This document shows positions 36,873 to 48,477 of a stretch of DNA of 64,000 nucleotides, piece by piece; within the stretch, counting starts at the first letter, position 1; every line of letters begins with the position of its first letter. Below the pieces are notes generated by a model. The model saw nothing but the letters and a program-made list of their open reading frames with translations. It did no database searches and was not told the DNA's origin. A program made the position numbers and the translations under genes. The DNA comes from Spirodela intermedia. Its lineage: Eukaryota > Streptophyta > Magnoliopsida > Alismatales > Araceae. The stretch lies in contig LR746267.1 of assembly GCA_902729315.2 (NCBI GenBank), forward strand, positions 4,589,386 through 4,653,385. The letters are read 5' to 3'.

Positions 36873-37985
36873 CTCTCGATCCCTCTCTGTGACCCGCCAG
36901 CGGAATTGAATTCCTGGATCGTCCGAGGCGAGAAGCATTTAAGGGGACTCGTGAGATGTGGCGGATTCGAAGGTAAGCTTGGCCAGAGAGGTGTCAGGCC
37001 GTGCCTTCCCCCCTCTCTCTTCAATGAGCAGTGAGGTTGATAGTCCTGGATTCCTGTAGTTGCGATCAGAGATTGAGAGAGAGAGAGAGAAACAGAGAGC
37101 GAAGCATAGGGAGGCTGCTCTGGCTTGATATTCTGTGACGCTCTGCAACTTTGTTTTGATCCTCCGTCGAGTCAAGCCAGGTGATTTCCAGTGGCAACAA
37201 CACCGTCGACAGGAGACTGGTAGATACACCGGAATCTAATCTAATCTACAGGCACAGAGAAAGGGGAGTGACAGAGAGAGAATGTGGGGCTATGGTGACG
37301 GCGAAGGGGGAATCTTCGGACGGAGGGAACTCTCTCCGTCACCGCCACGTTCTTCAGGTTCTGTATTCAGAAGGAAGTCGTGACGAAGTTTCTCTCTCTC
37401 TCTCTCTCTCGATATATGTATGTAAATCGATATATATATACGGGCTTTCCTGATAATGTTTACGTACAAATCACAAGTTTTGGATGAGGAAGGTGGGAAC
37501 GTTTGTGGCTATTTACCTTATCGTCTTCCCGACCCAGAAGTAATCGGTGGATGAATGACAGCCGGCCATCCAGAACCTCGGATATTCCCCGAAATTAGCT
37601 GCATTTAAAGTCTCTTACAGAAATAGCACCTGGAAGAGAAGACCTTCCGAGCTCCGTTCGACGTGCCCTCGCCGGAGTCCGTTCTCTCTCTCTCTCTCAA
37701 CGGTGCAATCCCCGACAAATCGCTGTCGGGTGCTTCGCCATTTGACAGGGGTGAAGAAAGAAACTCCTGCCTTCCCCTCCCTAAAAAAAGGGTAGCTTCG
37801 ATCAGAAGGTGCATCTAAAACCCGAGGAAGAGGGAGAGAACTTTGCTCAGCCTTGACTATCTCTGGGAGTTCTCTGCAAGTACAGGTTTCATGAGGTGGT
37901 CTTCCTCTCCCATCGCCTACACTCCGAGCTTGCCTCTATCATCAAACAATCCAGGGTCATCCAGGAGAGAGTACAGCGAAGAAGC

Positions 37986-38013
37986 GTCTCTCTCTCTCTC
38001 TCTCTCTCTCTCG

Positions 38014-38084
<71 letters not shown>

Positions 38085-38155
38085 ACACACACACATACAC
38101 ACACACACAAACACACACAAACACACACACACACACGCACCCACCCACCCACCCA
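37986..38155. repeat. Compound (CT)n-(CA)n-(ACCC)n microsatellite
   Basis: A CT run (37986-38012) passes through CGCT into a CA run of more than 80 bases, then interrupted CA with TA and AA steps, then ACCC repeats to about 38155. CA/TG tracts of this length can adopt Z-DNA. This is the only long CA tract in the window. Confidence 0.95.
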
Positions 38156-39242
38156 CATACCCCCACCGGAGTACTGTCATGAAGCCTGGCTCATGTACTC
38201 CCCTGCCCAACATATGGAAGTGTTATCAGCAGGAAAGACCCCGCAGTTCTTCACGAAGTCACTCCAGCCCACAATTTCCAACCCTTCATCTTCTCCAGCG
38301 TCTAAACTTGGGCGATGATTCATTTGGAACAACGGACCGGTGAAAACTATCAGAAACACGAGCTTCTCTCCTATTTAGAACTTGCAGGGATTCGAAATCT
38401 GAGTAAATCTCCGTGAATTTTCGAGGCAGCAAGAACAGTTATCAGACTCCAAAGAAGATCAGCACGCGGCCGGAGATGACGACGGAGTACGTCTCATTGA
38501 GGAAGAAGGATCACGATTCCTTAGACCTGCGAAAAGCAACCTTTAAATCCATCGGCAAAGCTAACTGATCCTCTGAAATACCAATCAAAAACCCCAGAGG
38601 AAATTCGGTTTCACAAGCAGATAAAACGCGATGAACCCACACCCAGCTCAAACCCGATCTGTAGGAGCCTGCAATCGAGGGAGCACATGGATTTTTGAAT
38701 CTAATAATCTGACCTGGTATCATCTGAAAAACTGGAAGATCTCTGCTTTACTCATCCCTCACCTTGTCCCTAGCTTGTATTCCCTTCATGAATATTTTTC
38801 TTCTAGATGGCTAGTTAAATCAAGATGGGAAGGATGATTTTTTTTATTTTTCGTTAAATTAAATATAATCATTTATATTATATTATATATTAATATCTCA
38901 TTTACATCTCTATATTAATATATAAATAAAAAAAATAAAAAAATAAAAAAATAATTCACATTATATTTTATATTTGTTCTATCAAACTTCTTTGGCCTAC
39001 ATCCACTTCTTAAGTCAACTGATATTGAGTTCCCACTAACCATACCTCATGATTACAATTAACTTATGGGCTCAACTCCTCCTTACATCATAAACTACTC
39101 AAGTCTATGTATCCATACTAGAAGTCATGTTTCTCACAGTTTTTATTTATATGTGAGCACACCACAAGATTCACTCTATGTTCAACACACTACATATATT
39201 ATAAAAAACTTTAACTCACAACATGAGTTAGATAGGCCAACC

Positions 39243-39360
39243 AAATACACCACAAGTACTTATTGACTGATCAAGCACATCACATAAACTTGTTAGGCTA
39301 CCATGCACACCACAAGTGTCGGTCTTCCTCTCAAACACACCACGTGTAAGATGGGCATCC
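39243..39360. repeat. About 30 bp tandem repeat (CACACCACAAGT core)
   Basis: Imperfect copies of CACACCACAAGT spaced about 30 bases apart occur near 39245, 39275, 39305 and 39335, with a further isolated copy near 39157. Divergence between copies is high. Confidence 0.55.
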
Positions 39361-39595
39361 TAGAGTTTTGAAGATACGAACAAATAATGATTTTACAATG
39401 GCCTTTAAATCTCATTTTTGTGCATTGAAGGAAGAAGCTCTTTATGGTTGGAGAAGTGTCCACTACTACTTTGAAGTAATCAATCACACGATTAAATCTT
39501 GGAGAGTTGAAGTGGTTGATGAAGAGAAGAAATCATTAATGGATAGCAGGTATTACATGGAAATCATGTCTTTCTCTCTTGCCCTAATTTGCATG

Positions 39596-39806
39596 TGTTA
39601 GAAGGTCCAAGGGTAACTATGTTAAATGATATTCTGAGAAAAGTATTACTAGGGTTTACTTAGTGTGTGAGAGAAAGACTTGAGGTCTCTTTCTACTACT
39701 CCTTCCCTATATTCTTTAGGATAGAGGATTCCTCTCTTCCTCCTTTACTTATCTCTATTATATCAAAACTAGAGCTTTAGCTCTCTTTATGTTAATATTT
39801 TCTACA
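39596..39806 (+). repeat. 5' LTR of the TRIM-like element
   Basis: A 211-base repeat starting TGTTAGAAGG and ending TCTACA, so it has the canonical TG...CA ends. The primer-binding site starts at the next base. Confidence 0.7.
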
Positions 39807-39822
39807 TGGTAACAAAGTCAAG
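39807..39822 (+). other. Primer-binding site of the TRIM-like element
   Basis: TGGTAACAAAGTCAAG abuts the 5' LTR. The first 12 bases differ at three positions from the TGGTATCAGAGC complement of initiator tRNA-Met used by many plant LTR elements. Confidence 0.6.
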
Positions 39823-40139
39823 TTAACTCTAGTGCTACTGCCACCACCATTGTCACTGCTGCCCCACCTCTACTTGGCATCAGCTTTGTTTGATGTCTCT
39901 TGTCTACCACTAGTGTTGTCGCTGCCACTATCACTGCCACTGTCATCTCCTTTAACACTCTAGTATAACTCTAAATATGGAGTTGATCCTAGTTAGGTGC
40001 CGCTACAGTCTTAGGGTTTTGTCCTTGTTTAAAGACATTCAATAATGTGGAGTGGCACTAATACTACAATAGCCACTAGTCTGCTACCATCCTTTGCCTA
40101 GTGCTAAGCCCTAGGGTTTTATCTCCTATTGGTCATTAC

Positions 40140-40530
40140 CATCTTGCCTTCCTTATTGGAGGTAGCATTGCTCCTATTTAGGAGAGCCTTATTTCTAGTA
40201 TTACTATCCTTATTAGAGGTAGCATTGCTCATATTTAGAAGAGCCTTATTTCTAATATTACTATCTTTATTGGAGATCATTGCTCTTATTTGAGAAAGCT
40301 TTATTTTAAATATTGTTGCCCTTATTATAAGTATCATTGCTCATATTTAGAGAAGACTTATTTCTAATATTATTACCCTTGCTAGAGGTAGCATTGCTCC
40401 TATCTAAGGGAAATTTTCTACTATAGTTATCATTGTTAGAGTTAACATTGCTCATATTTGGGGGTGCTTTTTTTTAGTATTGTTGACTTTGTTCAAGGTA
40501 GTGTTGCTCTTATCTAAGTGAGTATATATC
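40140..40530. repeat. 57-bp tandem array inside the TRIM-like element
   Basis: The core CATTGCTC recurs at 40166, 40223, 40278, 40335, 40392 and 40446, and a variant GTTGCTC lies near 40503, giving spacings of 57, 55, 57, 57, 54 and about 57. Each unit also holds AGAG.CTTATTTCTA.TATT. About seven copies are present. On the minus strand two units are open in one frame and read as a 19-residue repeat, but the frame is not sustained across the array. Confidence 0.85.
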
Positions 40531-40720
40531 CAATCATCCGCTACCTATGCTTGAGGTGATGTCACTCTTATCTAAAGGATATTGCATTCAATATCCTTGA
40601 GGGGGTCATCTCCACCATTACAAGGGAGCTGTCATTGATCATTGCAAGGGGAACACTATTAAATCATCAATGACACTATCATCAACAACTTAGTCAAGAA
40701 ATGTTTATCTTGAGGGGGAG

Positions 40721-40945
40721 AGTTAGAAGGAATATGGGTCATTAGGTTAAAGAGTATTTTGAGAAAAGTATTGTTAGGATTTGTCCCTATTTAACGGTCT
40801 TAATGGTTGACCAAAAGACTTGAGGTATCTTTTTGCCGTTTCTCCCTTTTGCCTTTCAGAACAAAGGATTCTTCTCTCTCCCTCCTTTCTTTCCCCTATG
40901 CTATCAAAGTTAGGGTATCATCCCTCTCTATCTTTATGTTTTACA
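40721..40945 (+). repeat. 3' LTR of the TRIM-like element
   Basis: A 225-base repeat starting AGTTAGAAGG (the expected TG has become AG) and ending TTTTACA. It is preceded by the polypurine tract at about 40710-40720. It contains a segment near 40785-40817 that is not well matched in the 5' copy. Confidence 0.7.
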
Positions 40946-43900
40946 AGTTGAAATGCCTTATTTATAGGTAGGTTAAAGTATCCTCTTTTGGAACTAATCA
41001 AGTCAAATAGTCAAGTTAAAATAGGTCTTAATGGATCATTTATAAATCATGTAAAATGAAATAAAAAATAGTCATAAGAAAATGAAAATTTATAACTCTT
41101 TTGATACTTTGAATTTTTAAGAACAATTTTCAGTCTTAAATTTTTCTTTGAATCAGTTTTTCATAAGTGTTCCATGTGTATATCTATTGCATATTTTAAG
41201 ATCAAAAGTATTTAGTATGTAAGGTCATACTTCTAGGTTATTTTGCCCATACATCAAATCAATATCAAATCAAAGCATTGATCATTTTTTCTAAAATTTA
41301 TTTCACTTAACTCCTCATTTAAATACCTTATTATATGCCTACATTATCATAGCCATTTGATATATAAAATCATTACCTTACACATATTTTTAGTGTTTTT
41401 ATATCTACATTGTGTAATAGTCATATTCTTAACAAAAAAATTAGATAGAGTAAGACATTTTATTTCATCAAGACCTTAATTATTTATTAAAATAATATAA
41501 ACCCTTTAATATCATGTAATACATCAAAATCATAATTTCTCTTTTGAATTAATCCATAACTCAAAACTACCTACTTACAAAGAAAATTACTTGAAATATA
41601 AATGGCCAAAGCATTCTAACATACATACTTTGAGACACTTTCAATGACCCTTAATCTAAAAAAGTTAGACGACATTTGGAGAATGTGGGTTGACTACATG
41701 GTTCAAAATGAAAACACCATATTAAGATAAATTTCAAATTCCAAGTATTGATGAACTTTAAAAAAAATGACTAAATTTAAAGATTGGTAGTAATTTAATA
41801 TGAGTAAAAGATAGTGGTGTGTTTAAAAAAACATTTAGAACCCACATAGTAATTATAGAGCTTCTAGTTATGATGACCTTTGGAATGAACATTTACATAC
41901 ATTAAATAAGTACCATATAATCTCCTAGAATGTTAATATTGTTGATTACAAACTTAGAGTGTCTACATTTCCAAAGTTGATTATCTTAACTATTGTGATA
42001 AGTTGTAAAATATGAGAGTTGACAAATTTCCAAATAGAGGAGTTATTGTGGCCCATATTAAAATATTTAAAGCCTATTTTCAGATTTTGGATATTTCAAG
42101 TTACATAAAACTTTTTCAAGTGGTACAGGATCATTATGTCCCCATTGAAAAACTTATTAAACATTCAATGATATATATTGAGAAATTAACAAAACTAACA
42201 TTTGATCTACAATTCATATTCTTTCCAAATATTGAAAATTAACTTAATATGCCATATATGAAAGTTCTAGTAGTATTTGTGCAAGAAGAACACACAAGTG
42301 CTTGGTAGTTTCTATATACCATTAGATTATCAAGATTACTTGCTAAATTGATCTCTCTTCATTTTTATTCCTCATACACTCCTATTCATTTTTATCTTAA
42401 GAGAATTAAATTCACAATAGAATTTATAGTTATTTTGTCTTATTAATCTACTGCATAAGCACAACAATAAGTTTCACCAAGTGATTAGTGGTTTACATGC
42501 TGAATTCTAGGTTAGAATTACTTACTAGATTTAACAATTCAAACCAACTTAACACTTCACCTAAAAGTTATCTTCTTAATTCATGACCATAGGTGTCTTG
42601 ATCAAAGGAGAATTCACAACATAGCTATAAATAATACAATTTACTAATGGATTCCCAAACTTCCTAAAACTTTTTCTCATTGTGTACATTGTGGAAGCTT
42701 TTGGGTAGAGGAAGTGTTGTCTAGTTGAGTTAAAAACATGTTCTCTACCTTGCAAACTCAAGTTGACATATTTTTGTGTTCTTGTGGTTCAACTATCCTC
42801 TCCTCTCTCTCTTCTACATATTCAGTTTTCACATAACTAGTTTTATCTATCTTTTTCAGCACATTAGGTTTCTCTGATTTTAAACACATATCTACCAACT
42901 TTGATGACTATAGATCTATGATGGCATATTTATTTCTAATAATATAGCGGATAGTCTATTTGATAGTTCTCTAACAATTCAATTTGATGCACCCAAATTA
43001 GTAAATTGATTAACACATCTAGTTATGTTCACTAGATAGTTCTAATAATAAGATTCATAATGATGTGACAGTTGCATGATAATGTGGTCTAGTATGCCCA
43101 GTAACAAAATGCATGAAGCCTTGGACTCATGCCTAACAACTAGAGTTTTTTTTCTCACAAGCTTTAACTTAAAATAACTCAAAAGTAAAAATAAATAAAT
43201 ATTACACAATGATATTTAACCAATATTTATGCCTTCAACTAATTTACTCTTGGTCCAGTCTCATAAAATTGATAGCATGTTAATGTAGATCATTTATGAG
43301 ACTATCACGATATGTAATTCTATACTTAGACATCTGACTAAATTATCTTACATATGTTGTGATCATCATCTGAACACTAAAAACTCTCAAGTTTATTAAT
43401 GCTCATATGACATAAGTATTTTAGAAGGAAAATATCATTCCCTTCAAGGTATTTGGCACAAAAACTTTCATAGACAAAAGTTTTGAGGTTGTGATATGTA
43501 AGACAACAACTATTCATCAATGTTTCATCGCTTGAAGGGTGCTTGAAGGGTTTCTTAAGCAATGAGTTTTCAAATTTTCACATGCATACCAAGTTGATGA
43601 AAAAAATAGTAAATGACTTATAAATTAGATCTCAAATTATGATAGTAAGATTCAAATTTATGTTCACACATTTGCACTTTAGAATATGAGAGTACCAAAA
43701 AGTTCAAGCAACTAGATTTTAAATTATATATTCTAAATTGTATATTTACTAGCTTTCAAAAAAATGAAATATTAACCAATAAAATAAATAAGTTATTTGA
43801 TTGAATCTCAATAGTATAAAAAACCATTCATTTTTTTATGTTTTTTAATATTAATTGAAAATAATTTTGAGATATCAAAAGTAGACAAATTAATGATGTC

Positions 43901-44674
43901 ATGTATTGAAATAAAAATGTGATATATATAAATTCTATTCACATTTTATTTGAGATACTTTTGATTTTATTTGGGTAAAAAATCATTATTTTATTAAGAG
44001 ATGTGTTTATAGTTCTATTTTAATATAATAGATTATAATCAATTATGTTAAGACTAATTAGTTTAGATATATGTGTTAAACATAAGGGAAGACTAATCAA
44101 TATAACCGTAAACCCTATTTGTTCCTTATTGTAGACCAATCCCTCTCCCTCCCATAGCTTTTCTTTCTTTTTGTGAAGATTCCCATGTTAAACATACTTT
44201 CTTCATAAGAAGATGAAAAATGCAAGTAAGCTTACTGTGTGGCATTACTTCTACAATGATAAACTCTAAAATCCAAGTGACAAAAAGAGCTATGGTTATT
44301 GCAAAACCTTTCAAGTATCATCTTCATCGTCTTTTGATTTCTCAATGTGCCTAAATTGATAGCTACAAGATTCTACTATTGATGTCCTTGATTTTGACAC
44401 TTTCAAGTAAAAAATTATTTTAAAATTATTTATCAAATATTTATTAAATAGTAAATTGACTTCATAAAGTGTTAAAGCTTTGATATCTTTGATAAATATA
44501 CATTGATGATGCTCTAATAATTATAAGTCTAACAAATAAATATAATAAAATATATATTTGGGATATTCTTATGTTGAATTTAATACATCATAATATAATT
44601 CAAATATAAGTACAGAAAATCGTGTCAACACATGTGACAAAGTTTCTAAAAAATTAAAAAATATGAGTCACATG

Positions 44675-44970
44675 CAAGATTTAAACTCAAGACCTAAGTG
44701 ACGAGATGTCAAAAGCCTTAATGAGAAGCATATATAAAAAATCAACGAATTTGAACTCAAGTGAAGGATTTGAAGTCAAGACCTATGTGTTTGAAAGGTG
44801 GGACTCTCAATAAACTAAAATGTAAGAAAACTTCAAAGAAACAAAGTACATGATAGGATTTGAAATCATAACCTGAATGACAACATGTTGAAAAGATGAT
44901 CGATGAAATACAAAGAAACATCAAAGCATCAATGTCTCTAAAAAGATTAAAACTAAAGACCTATATAACA
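44675..44970. repeat. Degenerate 88-90 bp tandem array
   Basis: The motif GATTTGAA.TCAAGACCTA.GTGAC recurs near 44678, 44767, 44857 and 44945 (spacings 89, 90, 88), followed in most units by CAAAG/AAGCAT-rich sequence. Four copies are visible and no coding potential is apparent. Confidence 0.65.
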
Positions 44971-45149
44971 ACAAATTTAAAGTATCTTTGATAAGCCATC
45001 AAAAAGTCATGAAAAGGGATGCGTCTTTGCCACGTATTCTAGACGATGACATGTTAGCGAAACACATAGAGAAAAGAAATCAATAAACCATATATATTTA
45101 TTTCAACTCAACCTCAAAATAAAATATCATCATTAATAATTATAACTCT

Positions 45150-45600
45150 CCATACTAAGTTTCAAGTACAGCTGATATAAGAACAATGAGCTTTAAAGTA
45201 AGGAACAAGTAAAGATTAATAACACATCAACAGAATACATGGAGATATAATGACGAACATAACAATCATTTTTGAGTTTGATCTCATAATTAAAGATGAT
45301 CACTAAAAAATTATGTATCCCTAGACGAAGCTTCAAATATAGTTAATATGAGAATAACAAGCCTCAAAGTAAGGAACAAGCAAAGAGTAATGTCAAAGAT
45401 AATGGACAATAACATGTCTACAAACTACATTGAGACAACAATGAGCTTTAACAACATTACTTGAGCCTAACTTAGAAAACAAATATGTGTGTTGATAAAG
45501 TAGAAATCTCAAGAAAAACTTCCAAAGACAACTAATGTGAAAATAATAAGGTTTGAATGAAAGAATAAGTAAAGGTCAATAGCACATTGGCAAAGAAACA
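45150..45600. repeat. Degenerate 175-185 bp tandem array
   Basis: Three copies of a block reading A.TTTCAA.TA.AG.T.ATATGAGAA.AA..AGC.T.AAAGTAAGGAACAAG.AAAG start near 45155, 45330 and 45514. The third is the most diverged. The unit length is in the range of plant satellite monomers, but only three copies remain. Confidence 0.55.
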
Positions 45601-46790
45601 TGAAAAAATTTCAATTTATGTGATCATTTTTTAGGTGATGAAAAGATAGTAGGACATTAGATAATATAGATGAGTTTACAAAAAATAAGAGTCAATTATA
45701 AATGAAGAAATCTCTCTACAATATTCATTCATGCTCAAAAGAAGAAACTACTTCATTCGTCAAAGACAAGTTGTCACATATTTCAAAGAAGAGTTGAAAG
45801 TTGTATCAAATATATGATTTTACAACAGTGATTCAAATAACCACTTGCTTCAAATGTTGGCTCTTTCCTTTGGACCCTAAGGTACCTAAGTGGTGAGTGA
45901 AAATGGGTTTGAGCTAAAGTATGGTATGCTGAGAGCTTATTAGTGCATATGAAGGGTCTCATCTCTAAGAAGACTGATGTATTTGACTAAGATATGTAGT
46001 GATAAGAGTCATATTATGCCTATGAGATGTGATCTCTACAAGGATCAAATTAATTAGGTCATTGATCTTGTGAAATCAACTTGTATTTATGAGAAGAAAT
46101 AATGAACTCTGGTATGAAAGATCTTCTAGGACTGAACGAGCTCAATGAGAGTTGAACTAGTACAAAAACTCTATGTTCTTGACGATGATGAAAGAAAGAG
46201 AGAGAAATTAAAATGAACCCACATAAAGAAATGAACTATTTTGAATAAACCCGCACCCATAATAGAGAAGCTATGTGAGCACTTATGTTAACACACACTG
46301 GTAGATAAAATAGAAATCATATGAAATCAATTCACCTCCCTTCTTGGTGTTTCACTTAGCTATATTAAACCCTACATCTATCACAACAAGCCCACTTAGA
46401 CTCTCTCTCTCTCTCTCTCATTTGCCATTCAAAGGCCAAAGATGGAGAATAACTATAAGGGCTTATTATTCCCAAAGGGTGTGCAATCCCTTGAGGATTT
46501 ACATACACATCAAATAATTTTATCTATTGTGTATCATTTTATCTTTATTATTTTAAAAAAATACAAGGCAAATTAAATAAAAAATACAAATCCCATGTGT
46601 AAAATTGACATGACAATGACTTAATGAAAAATATAAAAAATAAAAATAAAAAATGGCAGAATAACTGAGGAGTGAGTTTTCAACCCAAGTTTAAATGTTA
46701 AATATATTTAATCAGGCAGAGGGACCAAAAAATGGGTTTTTTTTTTAGCAGTAGCAGTCAATTTTGAGAAGTGATTCCCACTAATTCAAC

Positions 46791-47164
46791 TAATTTGTGG
46801 GGAGAGGAAAAACCAAATAACCCAATGATAAGATCTTGACAGTTGGTCCTGCACCTGGTGTGGGACCACCACAGTTGGCAAGGACCTCGGCGAAATCATG
46901 TGCTGGGACACGTGCTCTCCTTGTGGGTCTTCAAGATAACCGGCCCCTTGCCCGGTCCAACGGTGGAGGACCATAATGGGCTTTTCTGTTCCTGGTTGGA
47001 CAACAACCCAGATATTGTCCCGTTCTCCAATATATGTCGCCAGGCTTTCTTCCATTTGGTCAGTGAGAACAGACTTCATTGGGCTGAACAGAATAAGTAC
47101 GGGAAAGCAACATCTACTTTATACGTACTTGGAATTCCTCTCTCTCTCTCTCTCTACAGGCAAT
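46791..47164. other. 3' flank of the first CNGC4 gene
   Basis: Composition returns to mixed GC. A (CT)n tract at about 47138-47154 lies just beyond the CNGC4 stop codon. No gene recognised. Confidence 0.5.
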
Positions 47165-48439
47165 TTACAGAGGGAAGTCGTCGAGAAGGGGCTTGGGGGA
47201 GGTGAGGATGGCGGTGTAGAGCCTGAGCTTGTCCTCCCCCATGGAGGAGCTGCGGGAGAGCGGCCGGCGGGGGCGGATGAAGGAGAGGGAAGACAGCGTG
47301 AGGCGGTGACGGTGGCGTCGCCAGGCCAGCTGGATCGCTACCGCCGCCCAGGTCCGCCACCCGGGGGAGTAGTAGCGCGCGCTCCGCCGCACCTTGTCGT
47401 TGACGAAGGTGTGTCGGAAGTGCTGCGTCACGTACTTGACGTCACCCGCCTCCAGGGCGAAGACTTCGGTAGTCTCGATGGTCAACAGCGTGGAGGAGGA
47501 CAGCGGCAGCCGCTCCACGAAGGGGCGACGGAGGCACCATGAGAGGAGCTCGTCCCCCGTGAAGTTTCCCGGCCCCAGCATGCAGCTGCTCTTCATGCCA
47601 TCCCGCAGCAACTGGCTGCTCTGCAGGTGTCCCCTCACCACGAACAGCATCCTCTTCACCGGCTCCCCTTCTCTCGCTATCTGCACCAGAATGGAAAAGA
47701 TATGCATCACAGAGATAGCTAGATAGATAGATAGATAGCGAGAGAGAGAGAGAGAGAGAGAGGGTGCTCACAGTCTCCCCCTTGGTGAAGATGAGCGACC
47801 TCACCCTGTCGCAGATGTTCTCCAAGACAACGGCGTCCATGTGTTGAAATAAGGGTACCTGGAGGAAAGTTGAGGGTCAGAATGATATTTTTCTCCTAAT
47901 TTGAAGATGGGGATGGGGAACGAGTCTCGAGGAAGCAAGTTCATTGTGTTCTTGTTACCTGTCGGACGAGATCGAGACAGAGGTGGTACTTGATGTCCCG
48001 GCGGAGGCCCTCCGGTAGGTCCCGAATCATTTCGTACTCGTCAACACCTCGCATCGCCGCCCACCGCCGGCGCTCGTACTGCCGGACCCGCCGTCGGAAG
48101 CTCTCCGGCAGGCGGCGCCGCCGCATCCACCACTCTGTGTTCCTCAGCTGCAGCTGCATCGCCTGCTTCTTCGAGCTCGTCCCGCTCAAGAACACCTGCC
48201 CCTCCACCACAACCTCCCCCACTGATGAAGAAGAAGACGATCGAGAGTCGCAAACTTCGTAGTTAGCCGAGCTTCGTGACGGCTCACCTTGATGTTCCCG
48301 ATCAACATAGTGACGAGGATCAGCCCGCTGGTTATGATGATGATGTTGAAGACCACCTCCAGCCACTCCGTGGTGCAACCCAAGTTCCCGAACGTGCTGT
48401 CACAGAACTTCCCCAGTCACACAAACACACACACAGACG

Positions 48440-48477
<38 letters not shown>

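Larger units (their letters stand above)
36647..38830. other. Upstream region of the ARM gene, no gene recognised
   Basis: Holds a compound microsatellite at 36794-36869, smaller GA/CT runs (about 37075-37091, 37388-37410, 37684-37698) and a large compound CT/CA tract at 37986-38155. Open frames here are either microsatellite translations or short and featureless. GC content falls abruptly near 38830. Confidence 0.5.
39596..40945 (+). mobile_element. Miniature LTR retrotransposon (TRIM-like), non-autonomous
   Basis: Two related direct repeats, 39596-39806 and 40721-40945, share TTAGAAGG near the 5' end, then TGAGAAAAGTATT, AGACTTGAGGT.TCTTT, AAGGATTC.TCTCT and CTTTATGTT in the same order. 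Directly after the first repeat is TGGTAACAAAGT, nine of twelve bases matching the usual initiator-tRNA-Met primer site. Directly before the second is TTGAGGGGGAG, a polypurine tract as in copia-type elements. Total length is 1.35 kb, and the internal part (about 0.9 kb) has no gag or pol frame. That combination is the definition of a TRIM element. The internal region carries a 57-bp tandem array. The repeats have diverged and flanking bases show no matching target-site duplication, so the copy is old. Orientation follows from primer site and polypurine tract. Confidence 0.75.
38830..46790. other. AT-rich gene-free block with degenerate repeats
   Basis: Base composition switches sharply from mixed to strongly AT-rich near 38830 and back near 46790. 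No conserved protein fragment was recognised on either strand. The block contains a miniature LTR element (39596-40945), a short array at 39243-39360, and two degenerate tandem arrays (44675-44970 and 45150-45600). It looks like old repetitive DNA inserted or accumulated between the ARM gene and the CNGC pair. The two borders show no obvious terminal repeats. Confidence 0.6.

Noticed and set aside
35774-36892. 372-codon plus-strand frame opposite the ARM gene
   Set aside because: Ends in a Ser-Leu run from the CT microsatellite; antisense of clear ARM repeats.
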